A stretch of 64,000 nt of DNA from Anisodus tanguticus (GCA_034509755.1 CM067557.1:35584001-35648000), one strand, 5' to 3'; positions 1 to 11,079 are shown, counted from the first letter of the stretch. Notes: generated by a model from the sequence alone, not told the origin. A program made the numbers and translations.

Positions 1-135
1 CTTGTAGGTGATATCAGTTGCTCTGTTCTCAAACCCTGATCATTCAGGCACATCCAGCGATTTACTAATAATAGTGTTGAGGGACCAGTATTACTATCTG
101 CAGGAATAATTTGGTGTAAGCGAGGAAGCTTGATA
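1..135 (+). repeat. tRNA-derived SINE, 3' part only (cut by window edge)
   Basis: The first ~135 bases match, in opposite orientation, the 3' body of the complete SINE at 5704-5960 (shared landmarks: TTGTAGGTRATATCAGTTGC near the start, AACCCTGATCATTCAG, GGAAGCT near the end). The tRNA-like head would lie before base 1. After the match comes an A-rich stretch (about 140-160), as expected for a SINE tail. It is seen directly as an inverted repeat; the SINE class is inferred from the partner copy. Confidence 0.75.
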
Positions 136-159
136 TCAAAAAGAAAAAAAAGAAATAAC

Positions 160-628
160 ACTAAAAATGAAAAGAGCATCTCAAATGAAAAACTGAAAAT
201 TGGGTTGGCTTTTCTAAAAGAGTAAAGAGTATTTGTGGTGCTTATTAATTAGTCAAGATTCTTGTTTTCTTGTGACCCTCCTATTAAAAAAAGTGACACT
301 TAGATCCCGATTCTTGAACTAAAAGTACAATACTTAAGGGAGATTAATTAGTTACTAACAATAATTGAATTATTTTAATCCATCCCATATGATTCATCAA
401 TCCTTGAATCTAGTTCATATGTAACCTTACAAAGTGCATTCGTGGTATTTTTTTAGACATTGTTTATATTGTCCTCTATCTTGCATGTGCAATAATACAT
501 TTATGATAGATTGTTATAATCCCAAAATCATAATCTTTTTATTTTTTATTTTTACAACTCTCGGTTTCGTTTCTAAAAATAACTTAATTTAATTAAGTTA
601 CTATATGCAACTAACCGTCTATTTCATT
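160..628. other. AT-rich intergenic stretch, nothing recognised
   Basis: No open frame with gene-like character and no repeat boundary that I can support before the SINE target duplication at 629. Confidence 0.6.
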
Positions 629-642
629 TGTTCATCGTTCCT

Positions 643-915
643 TTGTGAAGGGGAAAGTCCCGAAGGCGAAACCCCTCCCCCCCCCCCCCCCACACACACC
701 TATATCAGAGGCCCCTTGGCTAGGTGGGATGTAAATCGAGGGATATGCGCGAGTGGCAGCCCTGCAAGGGAGAGGACTAACGGGACACGAACCCAGCAAC
801 AACCCTTGCAATATTTCAGCAAAGACTGTCACCACACGGATTCGAACCCGCGAAGTCGGAGTGGTTCTACCCCAATCACCTTGCCACTTACCAACTCGCA
901 TGTGCCCTGGGAGGC
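643..915 (-). repeat. tRNA-derived SINE with 14-bp target site duplication
   Basis: Read on the minus strand, the element opens with a tRNA-like head: an A-box-like GCGAGTTGGTAAGTGG and a B box GGGTTCGAATCC (plus-strand 841-850 region). A ~170-bp body follows. The flanks TGTTCATCGTTCCT (629-642) and TGTTCATCCTTCCT (916-929) differ at one base and look like the target duplication. The 3' part contains a GT run and a run of about 14 G (677-691 as C on the plus strand). Open frames across it are shadows. The SINE assignment rests on box A, box B and the duplication; the family name is not fixed. Confidence 0.75.
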
Positions 916-930
916 TGTTCATCCTTCCTA

Positions 931-1789
931 GTATGGCTCTTTTAGCAAGGATCACCAAGAAATTTCTTCCTTCTTTCCTAAATAATCTAATTTAATCCAT
1001 TTTTTAGTTAATAATTTCTTCGTTTAATTTTATTTGATAATTTTTTACTAAATTAGAACAACTAATAATTCATTGTAATTAAATAAAGTATAACATAACA
1101 ACAACGTGTCTCAATTCCAAACTAGTAGAAATGGTCGCTATAAATCATCACTAACCCTATCATCCTATTTAGACCCATATTAATCTTATATTTGAAACTT
1201 TTTAGTTTCTCTCAGCTCTGTTAGTATAAATCTCTAATAAGACTGCACTACCCATATCGAACATTAGGCCTAATATAAACGTACTAATTGAGCAATTTAC
1301 ATGTCCTTCGTAAGGATACTTATTTCATTTTTGACCCCATTAAGAAAAGTTACATTACACAAATATATACATCCTCCTCTTCTTCTTGCTGCTACTCCTC
1401 ATCCATTTTCTTCATATGCGGAGTAAAAAATTGAATATCCATTGTTTATCTGTGATTATTTTAGATTGATTTTGATTGAAGAAACTTTAACAAAACCACT
1501 GTTGACGCTAAAACATGTTCCCGAAATTTCTATATAGCAAATACGGTGATCGTCATCGATTCTGGCTAAATCCTGATGGATCGCCATGACTTTCAGTTAT
1601 AAATGCTAAAAAAGTTCTAACGATGATTTGTGGTCAAAATTCTGACGATCACCACAACTTATTGTTAAAGCAAATCTTGTGACTGAACTCCTAATGACAC
1701 GTCATAATTTTTCTCCCACTTCTGGCGAAACAATTATTTTTGCACCCATTTTCTTTCTCTGTTTTAAATCGATATATATTTAACTCTGC
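931..1789. other. AT-rich intergenic stretch
   Basis: Nothing recognised. Composition is typical of plant intergenic DNA. Base composition turns C-rich at about 1790, where LINE leader-like sequence begins. Confidence 0.5.
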
Positions 1790-2289
1790 TCCGGTCAGTC
1801 CACCGTCCTTCCTCCACCGACACCACCGTCGCTGAGCTTGTCGTCTCCTCCGTAGATTTCATTTTCAAATCGAATTTTATTTTGTTGTTTTATTTTCACT
1901 GTGATTTTTTATATTCATTTACACCCATGAGCCACCCATCGCCCAGCCACATCGCCAGCCACCGGCAACCCATTACGCCCACCAGCCTTTCGCTCACCAC
2001 CACCATCCAGTCCCGACCCGACCGCGCCTAGAATCACAGATCTCACCTCCTCGTCGCCGCCTCTCCACCTCCTTCTCCGGCCAGACCACCGATAAATCAT
2101 ACCACACTGCCACCCTACTGCTCCGACGCTCCATCACGCACACACCTCCACCTCCCTCTCACCATCTTCCTCAAACCAAAAACACCAACACCTTTTCTTT
2201 TCTTTTTTTCCGGCGAAACCACACCAAACAACTCCAAAATCCAGCGAAAACCCGATCCACCTAGCCATACTATGAAAGTTTGGGAGAGG

Positions 2290-4098
2290 AGAGGGAGATG
2301 AGGGCCTGTGACTTGGATTACGTGATATATATCAAGGACGATGATGGTAAAGTACTGGTGGGGGACGCACATATTAGGCGAAGGTGGCAGTCTTACTTCC
2401 ATAAACTCTTGAATGAAAAAGGAGATAGAGACATTGTGTTTGGGAGATCTGGAGCAATCTGGTAGGTATCGAGATTTTGGGTATTGTAGAAGCATTAAGG
2501 TTGAGAAGGTTAAGGGTGATATTCACAAGTTGCGCAGGGGATGAGCGATCGGGCCTGATGAGATTCCAGTTGAATTTTGGAAGAGCGTATGTAGGGCAGG
2601 TTTGGAGTGGCTGACTGAGTTGTTTAACGTCATTTTTAAGACAACGAGAATGCCCGAAGAATGGAGGTGGAGTACAATTATCCTTTTGTACAAGAACAAA
2701 GGTGATATCCAGAACTGCAACAACTATATGGGTATCAAGCTACTAAGCCACACTATGAAAGTTTGGGAAAGGGTCGTGGAGATAAGGGTGAGAAGAGGTG
2801 TGTCTATTTTTTAGAACCAGTTTGGATTCATGTCGGGGCATTCGACCACAAAAGTCATTCATTTTTTATGTTGAAACTTTATGTCAGCTAGGGGACCCTG
2901 ATCATAAATGGGTTGTTTGTCCCGGTGAAAGGGACACTCTCCTTTTAATCGTTCTGGCGCATATGTTGAATAATTGTTTTATGCGTTCATCTTTCATCTT
3001 ATTATGAGATTGGTGGAGTAGTATAGGGAGAGGAAGAGAGACTTACATATAATTTTCATCGACCTCGAGAAGGCATACGACAAAGTCCCTAGGTAGGTTC
3101 TATGGAGTTGTTTGAAGGTTAAATGTGTAAATGTGGCATACACTAGGGTAATCAAGGATATGTATGATGGATCCAAGACCAGGGTACGGACAGTGGGAGG
3201 AGACTCGGAGCACTTTCCAATGATGATGGGTTGCACCATAGATCAACTCTTAGCTCATTCTTATTTGCATTGGTGATGGATGGACTGACGTGACAAATCC
3301 AATGAGAGGTGCCATAGTGTATGTTATTCGCATATGACATAGTTATGATTGATGAGACTCGCATCAGAGTGAATGTTAAGCTGGAGGTTTGGAGACAGAC
3401 TCTGGAATCTAAAGAGTTCAGGCTGAGTAGGACCAAGACAAAATACTTGGAATGCAAGTTCAGTAACGGGAGAGACCTTGAGACAGACGTGGAGGTGAGG
3501 CTTGGTACTCAGGTCATTCCGAAGAAAGGAATCTTCAAGTACCTCGGGTCTATTATCCAAAAGAATGGAGAGATTGATGACTATGTCACATATCGTATTG
3601 GGGTAGGGTGGATGAAATTGAGGCTCACATCTGGAGTTTTGTGCGACAAAAAGGTGCCACCAAAATTTAAAGACAAGTTCTATAGAGTGGTGGTTAGACC
3701 GACTATGTTGTATGGGGCGGAGTGTTTGCCAGTCAAGACTTCGCACATCCAAAAGATGAAAGTTGCGGAGATGAGGATGCTGAGATGTATGTGTGGACAT
3801 ACAAAGAATGATATGATTAGAAATTATGATATCTGGGACAGAGTGGGAGTGGACTCGGTGGAGATAAGATGCGGAAAGCGAGGTTAAGATGGTTTGGGCA
3901 TGTGCAGATGAGAGAAACGAATTCCCCAGTGTAGAGGTATGAGAGGCTGGCTACAGACGGGTTCATGAGGGGTAGAGGTAGGCCAAAGATGTTTTGTGGA
4001 GAGGTGATTAGACGGGATATGGCGCAGATGCAACATACTGAGGACATGACCTTAGATAGAGGGTTGTGGAGGACATGGATTAGGGCGGAAGGGTAGTA
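2290..4098 (+). pseudogene. RTE LINE reverse transcriptase pseudogene
   Basis: Pieces in several frames show the RT order of endonuclease-reverse transcriptases: IKDDDGKVLV, then GPDEIPVEFWKS, the finger/palm segment EEWRWSTIILLYKNKGDIQN, FIDLEKAYDKVPR (first catalytic Asp), then LFAYDIVMIDETR. The last corresponds to the family's FADD box, but one of the two Asp residues is Tyr, so the active site is lost. A thumb and C-terminal part follow to WIRAEG and a stop. There are at least four stops or frameshifts, plus an insertion of about 130 bp near 2862-2997. It is non-functional. Confidence 0.85.
2862..2997. other. Small insertion inside the LINE RT
   Basis: The RT reading (TTKVIH... then RLVE-YRERKRDLH) is interrupted here by sequence with no RT character. 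The flanks are similar (CATTCATTTTTT and GTTCATCTTTC), possibly a target duplication. No TIR or A-tail is obvious, so the element type is unknown. Confidence 0.5.
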
Positions 4099-4550
4099 GA
4101 TAGTCGATCGTAGTCCTACTTACGCTTGCAAATTGGTAGTTGTAGTGTTAGTATTGTAGGTCCGCTTAGCCTATCATACTAATATGCGCAATATTGCTCT
4201 ATAGTTCCATGTAGCTTGATTTCTGCTGCTATGTGTCATACTGTGTCCTACTTTGTCTAGCTTATTTACCTGCGCTAGTTACTGCTTACTTTTCGGAATA
4301 CGCTATCATGACCTATTCGCTTTTGATACCCGCATTTCCATACTACTTTAAATATTTTCTGACCGTCTCTCTTGCTTTGCTCTTGCTTTATTTTTGTTGT
4401 TGTTTTGCTTGTGATTATGCTCTGTCTTGAGCTGATGGTCTCTCATAAACAACCGTTCTACCTACCAAAATAGAGGTAAGGTCTGCGTACACTCTACCTT
4501 TCTCAGACCTCACGTTGTGGGATTTCACTGGGTATGTTGTTGTTGTTGTA

Positions 4551-5155
4551 TAAATGTTTGAACTTCATGAATTTTACCTATTTTTAAAAAATATACAAAA
4601 GAAAATTTTAACTTTTACTCCTCCAAGCTAATTTTTTACCTAATTTTCTAAAATATACAAAAGAAAGATTTAACGTTTGGTTCACACTGAAAGTTTTAAG
4701 ATGCTTTTTTTGTCAGGACTAATTGTAGCATATGGTAAAAGTGCAATCTTATTAGGATTAACACCTTCAGAGGGAGATTAATGATTATGATTAATTAATG
4801 TTAATTATTTGCTCTTTTAATCCTTCAGTTATTGATAAATTTTGATTTTGTTCCTTATAGTATTTCGCTAGGCATATTTAACTTATAAGAATCATTTATT
4901 ACCCTTTTCTTCAAACTTATTCTTACTGCTCCAACTAGTGAGATGTCTAAGAGAGAAATAAAAGATAGTTAGATAAATAACTTTAAAATTAAGACTATTA
5001 ATAAAATATCCCGTTAAGGGACGAGCCAGAATTCTAAAAGAAAAATAATATAGATATAATGATAGAAAAAACATAGACGGTCTTATTTGTTTACAAATTT
5101 CTTTCACTTGATAGATGAGTTGTCATAGTTTAGAAATTTCACTAACAACTAACAA
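4551..5155. other. AT-rich intergenic stretch with short imperfect duplications
   Basis: An imperfect direct repeat containing AAAATATACAAAAGAAA occurs twice (about 4588 and 4651). No gene or element boundary is seen. Confidence 0.4.
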
Positions 5156-5325
5156 AGATTCTGGTGGGATGGATAGGGTCCATAACAAGAGATCTTGGAT
5201 TCGAGTTTTGGTATGAATTTTTTTTTGTTAGGGAGCTCTTCGCCCTTAAATGGGTCTTATGCGGCACAAATACAAATTAGTCGGGGCTCCACGAATGTCG
5301 AACATCAAATGAGAAATAAAAAAAA
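5156..5325 (+). repeat. Probable tRNA-derived SINE (SolS/TS-like), diverged
   Basis: A B-box-like GGATTCGAGTTTTGG (about 5198) is followed by a body with GTTAGGGAGCTCTTCGCCC, GGCACAAATACAAATTAGTC and GGGGCTCCACGAATGTCG. This order recalls the common Solanaceae SINE with TTAGGGAGCG, then TAGTCGGG, then CCGGACACC. It ends in an A-rich run. The A box is poor and no target duplication was found. The family comparison is from general knowledge, not a search. Confidence 0.55.
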
Positions 5326-5703
5326 AGTTAATCAATTTCAAAGTCATGCTTTTGACAACATATTCGTGCCCCACATATAGGGAGTAGTAACCGAAAATGC
5401 CTTTAACATGAAGGGCAGTTGGGAAAATAGTGAAAGGATTAACATAGACATGACTAAATTCATTGTTGTTAAGAGTGAGATAAGTTATGGTTCAAATAAA
5501 GTTTCCAGTCCTTTCACAAAAAAAAAAGTAAAAATATGTTCTCCTTAAAGGAGAGGGAGGCACTAAAGAGAAAAAATCAACAAAAAAGGGGAAAAGAAAG
5601 GTATGATTTCATGTCAATAATTGAACAAAGCACCAAGTTTGGTGGAATTGGAAATGATGATAATATTTCCATTATAGATTTGTGACAGAGTTATCTGAAT
5701 CTT

Positions 5704-5960
5704 TCTTTCTTTATATCCAGCTTCCTGGCTTACGCCAGACTATTCACAGAGATAGTAGTATCGGTCACTCAACACTACTATCAGTAAATCGCGGGATGTG
5801 TCTGAATGATCAGGGTTTGAGAATAGAGCAACTGATATTACCTACAAGGTCTTATCCCAGAAGAGAACAAAATGCTCCCACCAGGATTTGAACCACGATG
5901 CAGGCCTCCAGCTGGATTTTAAATTCACCTCCTTCGTCATCCAGCTATGCTCCGTGGGAC
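5704..5960 (-). repeat. Full-length tRNA-derived SINE with perfect 16-bp target duplication
   Basis: On the minus strand the element starts after the duplication with GTCCCACGGAGC. It carries an A-box-like GCATAGCTGGATGACG and a B box GGTTCAAATCC (about 5882-5892), then a ~165-bp body, and ends GGATATAAAGAAAGAAAG. The duplication GAGTTATCTGAATCTT is identical at 5688-5703 and 5961-5976. The same body sequence opens the window at 1-135 in the opposite orientation. Perfect duplications suggest this copy is fairly young. Length and boxes fit the class. Confidence 0.9.
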
Positions 5961-5976
5961 GAGTTATCTGAATCTT

Positions 5977-6160
5977 CTCATCAGCTGATAAGGAGTTCAC
6001 TTTCTGTAGATCTGCAGAATCAATAATTTCTGAAATGCTATCATCTGTGTAAACATTATTCTTTTTCTTTTTGAATAAAGAGGTGTCGATCATACATCAA
6101 TTGTAGGCAAAATATAGTGGAAATGTGATTCAGGACCTCTACTTAAATGTATCTATGTTT
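5977..6160. other. Sequence interrupted by the SINE; short coding-like minus-strand stretch
   Basis: On the minus strand a 39-codon open stretch (6093 down to 5977) rich in Lys, Asp, Ser and Ile runs into the SINE target site. I do not recognise it and there is no start or splice context to call a gene. It may be an exon relic or chance. Confidence 0.3.
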
Positions 6161-6169
6161 CAATTAGGA

Positions 6170-6566
6170 GGAATACCCTTATTTCGGAACGATTTTTAAT
6201 TTTTGCCCTTTAAATTGAAATTTTTTAATTTTTGTTTTTTCGTCTAAATTTTTTTTGGGTTCTGGGTTCAAACCCCCCACTCAATCAAAAATTTTAAAAA
6301 TTTAGCAAGACATAGTTTGGATTTGCAAGACAGAATTTACCTGAAGGCAGAGTTGCAGAGTTTTCCTTAAGGTAGAGTTTGCTACCTTAAGGCAGACGGA
6401 GTTTGCATGCAAATCCAAACTCTATCTTGCGATTTTTTTTCGATTTTTAACTTGAGCAGGGTTCGAACCCGAAACCTTGAGATATTTTTAAGCAAAAGGC
6501 AATAATTAAAGATTTCAAATTCGAAGGGCAAAAATTAAAGACCAGTGTCTTCAAAGGAAATCCGCG
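6170..6566. repeat. TIR repeat family member A (non-autonomous DNA element)
   Basis: The ends are imperfect inverted repeats built on a ...TTAATTTTTGCCCTT motif: left at about 6206-6222, right AAGGGCAAAAATTAAAGACC at about 6523-6542, then TCCGCGC. Inside each end lies a B-box-like motif: GGGTTCAAACCCC (about 6263) and GGGTTCGAACCC (about 6459). The middle has its own inverted repeat (TTTGGATTTGCA versus TGCAAATCCAAAC). No coding capacity. Same family as 6697-7115, 25597-25816, 25862-26416 and 61054-61740. Confidence 0.65.
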
Positions 6567-6696
6567 CAAAAAAAAATCTATGTCGCTACTGGACCTAGCT
6601 TTGTGGCTAAAGTCCAGTCAAAAACTTGGCCCAGTTTTCAGATCAATTGGGCTCTGAAGCATATCAAGAGTCAAGAACCTTTGATTTGAAAGTTTT

Positions 6697-7115
6697 TGCA
6701 CCGATTTTCCTTCAAACGCCCTGATCTTTAATTTTTACCTCTTATATTTGTGCTTTTTATTTTTTTCTCCGGTTGCTCATTTAATAAAAATATTCATGTT
6801 TGCTTTGCTTGGTATAAGTTCTTTAATATTTTTATTTTTGAAAAACTGAACTTTTGCCTCGCTCGGCACAGGTTCTGTAAAAATTAAGTAATGCAACACG
6901 TGTATTATTTTTCAGATTATGTTGGGTGTTGAAAATTTTATCGTATCCGGCATAAGTTGTAGGATATTATGATATATATGCCGAGCGAAGATAAACTTTA
7001 CCGCGCGAAATCTAATCTTATGTCGCGCGGAAAATACTGAAAGACAAAATTATAAACCACAAATTTAAAGGGAATTAAAGGCCACCCCAAAATAGGGGAT
7101 TTGTGCGAATGACCC
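6697..7115. repeat. TIR repeat family member B
   Basis: The left end is TTTTTGCACCGATTTTCC...TTTAATTTTTACC. The right end has AATTAAAGGCCACCCC, AAATAGGGGATTTG, then TGCGAATGACCC. These are imperfect inverted repeats of each other and share motifs with the other family members. The interior holds GCTTTGCTTGGTATAAGTTC-type sequence, shared with the copy at 61054-61740. Non-coding. Confidence 0.65.
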
Positions 7116-7404
7116 TTTGATTTCTCCGACCATGGCTCTTGGGACAGCAAAATTTCAGATAACAATCAAAGCATCTTCAAATTTATTTGGTTTGCCCAGA
7201 GAGTATTGTAGTTGCTTTGGCATTTCAGTTATATACATCTCTCTCTCTCTTTTATTTTACAATCATAGTGTCATGGTCAAATTGCGTGCATTCAGAGGTG
7301 GAGCTAGAATTTTGAATTTATGATCTCCATATTTTAGAAAATGCAGTTTTCTTGATAATTTATTTATATATATTAAGTGATTTTTAAACACAAATAGAGG
7401 TTTG

Positions 7405-7607
7405 AGCTAAAGTTACTCTAGTTTCGCCATTACATGCACCTAAATTAATTTTACGGGGTACTTGTTATCTTTCATTAACTCTCTGCATCAAAGCGTGATC
7501 AATAGATACAAATAAATCACCTTAGTGTTTTTGGCTCTCACTAGAATTTGAATCCGATACCTTATGGTTCTCAATCTATTTATTGACCACTAGACCATAT
7601 CCTTAGA
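7405..7607 (-). repeat. Diverged TS-type tRNA-derived SINE
   Basis: On the minus strand there is an A box TGGTCTAGTGGTCAATA, a B box GGATTCAAATTCTAG, then GCCAAAAACACTAAGGTGAT, and later AAGTACCCCGTAAAATTAAT. This order matches the tobacco TS SINE (…AAACACTAGGTGATTTCTTCC…GGTACCCCGTGGAATTAGTC…) as I know it. Many substitutions, no clear target duplication; an old copy. Confidence 0.65.
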
Positions 7608-8084
7608 TCCATATTTAAGTTATATACACTTATAATATGATATCTCGAAAATTGGAATTTGATGGTTTATGTAGAGCGGATCACATGAGCTTCTCCGATG
7701 GAGATTGGTTGAAGATGATGTGATGCAAAGTGAAAAAATATTTTTACACCATTAGTTGATAGTTCAATTTAACCGACTATCGGTTATTATTGTTTTTTTC
7801 AAGTTATCTTCTTATTGTTATTTGTGACATCGAGTGCTTAAGTGAGATCAGCGGTCTGGCAGGTCCTTGGACGCTGGCCCTTATAGTCTAGTCTATTCGG
7901 ACCTCTACTAGGGCTAGAGCTAGCCGGAAAAAGAAAAAAAAAAGGCATCGTATCAAACTTTTTATTAATGGTTAATTGTTGTTGTAAATCAACTTAATTT
8001 AATGATACACAAAATTATACTTGCCACCACCCAAAACTTAAGCTATTTTTTTAATATGCCAAGTCTTCCATAAACGTGTGTGGA
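7608..8084. other. Intergenic stretch before the copia element
   Basis: No gene seen. It ends with the copia target duplication TTATA at 8085-8089. Confidence 0.5.
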
Positions 8085-8089
8085 TTATA

Positions 8090-8567
8090 CGTAAGTGAGA
8101 TTATAATATTATTCACAATTATTCAATTTTTTTATAAAAGTGTTTTATTTGAAAGATTGTGTCTTTGTGAATAAATACAATTGAATGGTTGTGTCTTTAT
8201 GAAAAAAACATTATTCAAAGATTGTGTCTTTATGGATGAACACCATTCAAAGGTTGTGACTTTATGAAATGATACCTCTTCGAGAAGGGTTGTGTTCATT
8301 ATGAAAAGAGACTTAAAGTCTATAAATAATCCAGATTTTACTACAGATTTTGATATAGATTTATAATTAGTTCTAGAAACACCATCTTATTTGCTTGAGA
8401 TAGTGTTTAGGATTTGTTGTATCTTGGGGGTAATTTTCCATAAACTCTTAGCAAACCTTGTGTTGGTGAGGGCAAATAAAACCTTAAAGGAAAGTGTTTC
8501 TACACACCTCAAATCATGTTTTGTCATTTCTCTTCTTTTGCCTCCTTATTCTTCTTTTACACCAACA
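8090..8567 (+). repeat. 5' LTR of the copia element
   Basis: It starts CGTAAGTGAGATTATAATAT (TG mutated to CG) and ends TTTTACACCAACA. U3 carries four tandem units around GATTGTGTCTTTATG at about 8151, 8182, 8214 and 8247, followed by a TATA box TATAAATAAT (8321-8330). U3 repeats of this kind in tobacco Tto1 and Tnt1 act as stress-responsive boxes; that role here is inference. Confidence 0.92.
8321..8330 (+). promoter_or_regulatory. Likely TATA box of the copia LTR promoter
   Basis: TATAAATAAT, also present in the 3' LTR near 16924, lies about 50 bases after the tandem U3 units. Confidence 0.6.
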
Positions 8568-11030
8568 ATCTTTAAGGTTTTATTTGTTGCAATGGAGGCT
8601 TCTAAAGATATGACTTCATTCCTCAATTCAAATGTTCAACTTGATCGTTTTGACTGCACTAACTTTACTCACTGGAAAGGAAAATTGTTCTTTCTTCTCA
8701 CTGTGCTCAAGATTGCTTATGTGTTTGATCCAAAGTTGTCACCACTTCCAGAGCCAAAGGAAGATGTCACAGAAGTGATCAAGGCCGCTAGGAAAAAGCG
8801 TGAAGATGATGAAGTGATGTGTAGAGGTCACATTCTCAACACTTTTTCCGATAGGCACTATGATCTCTATTACTGGATGAAATCTCCAGTTGAAATTTGG
8901 AATGCTCTCTATTATAAATATAAGACGGAGAAAGAAGGTACGGATAAATTTCTTGTATCTAAATATCTTGAATTCACCATGATTGACACAAAAGTCCGTT
9001 CTTGATCAAATACATGAATTGCAACTCATTGATACTAAGCTTCGAGAATTGAAAGTTGAAATTTCTGAACCATTTCTAGTAGGGACAATTATTGCTAAAT
9101 TGCATCAAAGTTGGAATGGTTATTGAAAGAAACGTATTCATAAAAGAGAGGACATACATTTGGAAGAATTAGAAAAGCATTTGAGAATCGAAAACGAGAC
9201 TAGATCTCGTGATTCTAAGAACAAATATGATTCTTCAAAAGTTAATGTCGCTGAAGCCAGTAAGTTCTCAAAGAATTTCAAAGTCAAGAACAATAAGAAA
9301 TTCAAGAAGTCCGGTAATGACCTATTAAAGTTCTTCAAAAATTATTTTAATTGTGGAAAAAAGGGTCATCGCAAAAGTGACTACAGATTCAAGAAGAATG
9401 AAGAAGAAAATTCCAACAAGGCCAATGTCATTGAGGAGAAAATTAAAGAAATTTGTGCTATGCTCTCCGAAATGCAAATTGGCATGATTACCCAAATCAA
9501 TATGGCTGAAACAAAGTCTTCGGATTGGTGGCTCGACTCGGGGGCAACCATTCATGTTTGTAATGACAAGAATCTATTTAAGTCTTACAAAATGGAGAGT
9601 GAAGAACAAAAGGTTCTTATGGGGAACAATGATTCAGTCGTGGTTGCTGGTAAAGGTATGGTGGAAATTAATTTCACTTCTGGAAAGAAAGTCAAATTGA
9701 ACAGTGTTTTCCATGTGCCTTACATTAGGAAGAATATTTTTTCTGCTAGTTGCTTGTGTAAGAATGGGCTTAAGATTGTTCTTGAGGGCAATAATTGTAT
9801 TGTATCAAAGAATGCAATGTTTGTGGGGAAATGGTATTCTTGTGATGGAATGTATAAGCTAAGCATTAATAATAATAATTTCAATTCTGCTTATATTGTT
9901 GAGTCTTTTGATATTTGGCATGCTAGATTAGCATATTTAAATTTTCGATCTTTGAAGTACATGTCCAAGCATGGTTTGATTAATTGCAAAGATATAAAAA
10001 ATGATATGCATCCGAGCAAAATTGACTAAGAAACCTTTTCTAAGTGCTGAACGTAATACTCAAATATTGAATTTGATTCATACCGATATTTGTGAGTATA
10101 ACAGTGTTTTGACTATAGGAGGGAAAATATACTTTATCACTTTCATTGATGATTGTTCAAGATACATGCATGTGTACTTACTTAGAAGAAAAGATGAAGC
10201 CTTTGAGAATTTTTTAAAATTTTCAAGGTTGAAGTTGAGAACCAAAAAGATAAGAGAATCAAAATGGTTCGAAGTGATAGAGCAGGTGAATATTTTTCTA
10301 ATGAATTTGATAATTTTTGTGAAGAACATGGAATTATTCACCAAAGAACAACACCTTTTACTCCTCAACAAAACGCTATGGCTGAAATAAAGAATAGAAT
10401 TTTTACAGGTATGTTAAATTCTATGATTCTTAATTCTAAGTCACCAAAAAAACTTTGGGGGAAGCATTACTCACTGCATGTCATGTTTATAATAGAATTA
10501 CCTCTCTAAAAACACATGTATCTCCCTATGAAATTTGGAAAGGAAGAAAATCAAATTTGATGTATTTAAGAGTATGGGGTTGTTTAGCATTTTATAGAAA
10601 CCATGACCCAAAATCATCTAAGTTAGATGCTAGAGGTATTAAAAGTGTTTTTGTGGGATATGCTAAGAGTTCCAGGGCTTATAGATTATTAAATTTAGAT
10701 TCTAATATCATTGTTGAATCAAGAGATGTTGAATTTATTGAAAATAAGTTTAATCATGATTCTGTAACTCAATTAGAATCTATCATTGATCAACCATGTG
10801 ATGATTCTCTTGGTGTTTCTACTGATTATAAAAGGAAAGAGTCTATGACATCTTTCGAACCAAGGAGAAGTCAACGTGAAAGAAAAGAAAAAGATTTACC
10901 ACCGGATTTTATTTCATCACAAGCACTACTCTTCTTGGTTGAAGGGGATAGAAGTTGTTGACACCCAATTTTGTCCCATCTTTTCCGATATTTATTTGCA
11001 GTTTTAAAATATTTTGACACCTCAAAACAA

Positions 11031-11034
<4 letters not shown>

Positions 11035-11077
<43 letters not shown>
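11035..11077. repeat. (TA)n microsatellite
   Basis: Uninterrupted AT dinucleotides inside the solo LTR. Confidence 0.95.

Positions 11078-11079
<2 letters not shown>

Larger units (their letters stand above)
1790..4550 (+). mobile_element. RTE-type non-LTR retrotransposon (LINE), decayed and rearranged
   Basis: A C-rich leader-like stretch (1790-2268) leads into reverse-transcriptase remnants (2290-4098). A 3' UTR follows, containing GGTAAGGTCTGCGTACACTC, and the element ends in a short GTT repeat (about 4533-4550). The GTT tail and this 3' UTR are characteristic of plant RTE elements. The upstream endonuclease is missing: the leader joins RT sequence at 2269 next to a 17-bp sequence (ACTATGAAAGTTTGGGA) that recurs at 2752, inside RT. 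This suggests a deletion or template jump. Whether 1790-2268 belongs to the element is inference. Confidence 0.75.

Noticed and set aside
605..995. Overlapping open frames on both strands with Pro/Gly-rich peptides
   Set aside because: They run through the SINE and its C run; codon use is driven by the repeat.
4233..4430. Hydrophobic 65-codon frame
   Set aside because: Lies in the 3' UTR of the RTE LINE; no conserved context.
5860..5960. Possible tRNA gene (good B box)
   Set aside because: No acceptor-stem pairing, and the unit is the head of a SINE with target duplication.
5842..6093. 83-codon minus-strand frame
   Set aside because: It crosses the SINE border, so the C-terminal half is SINE sequence; only the first 39 codons could be independent.
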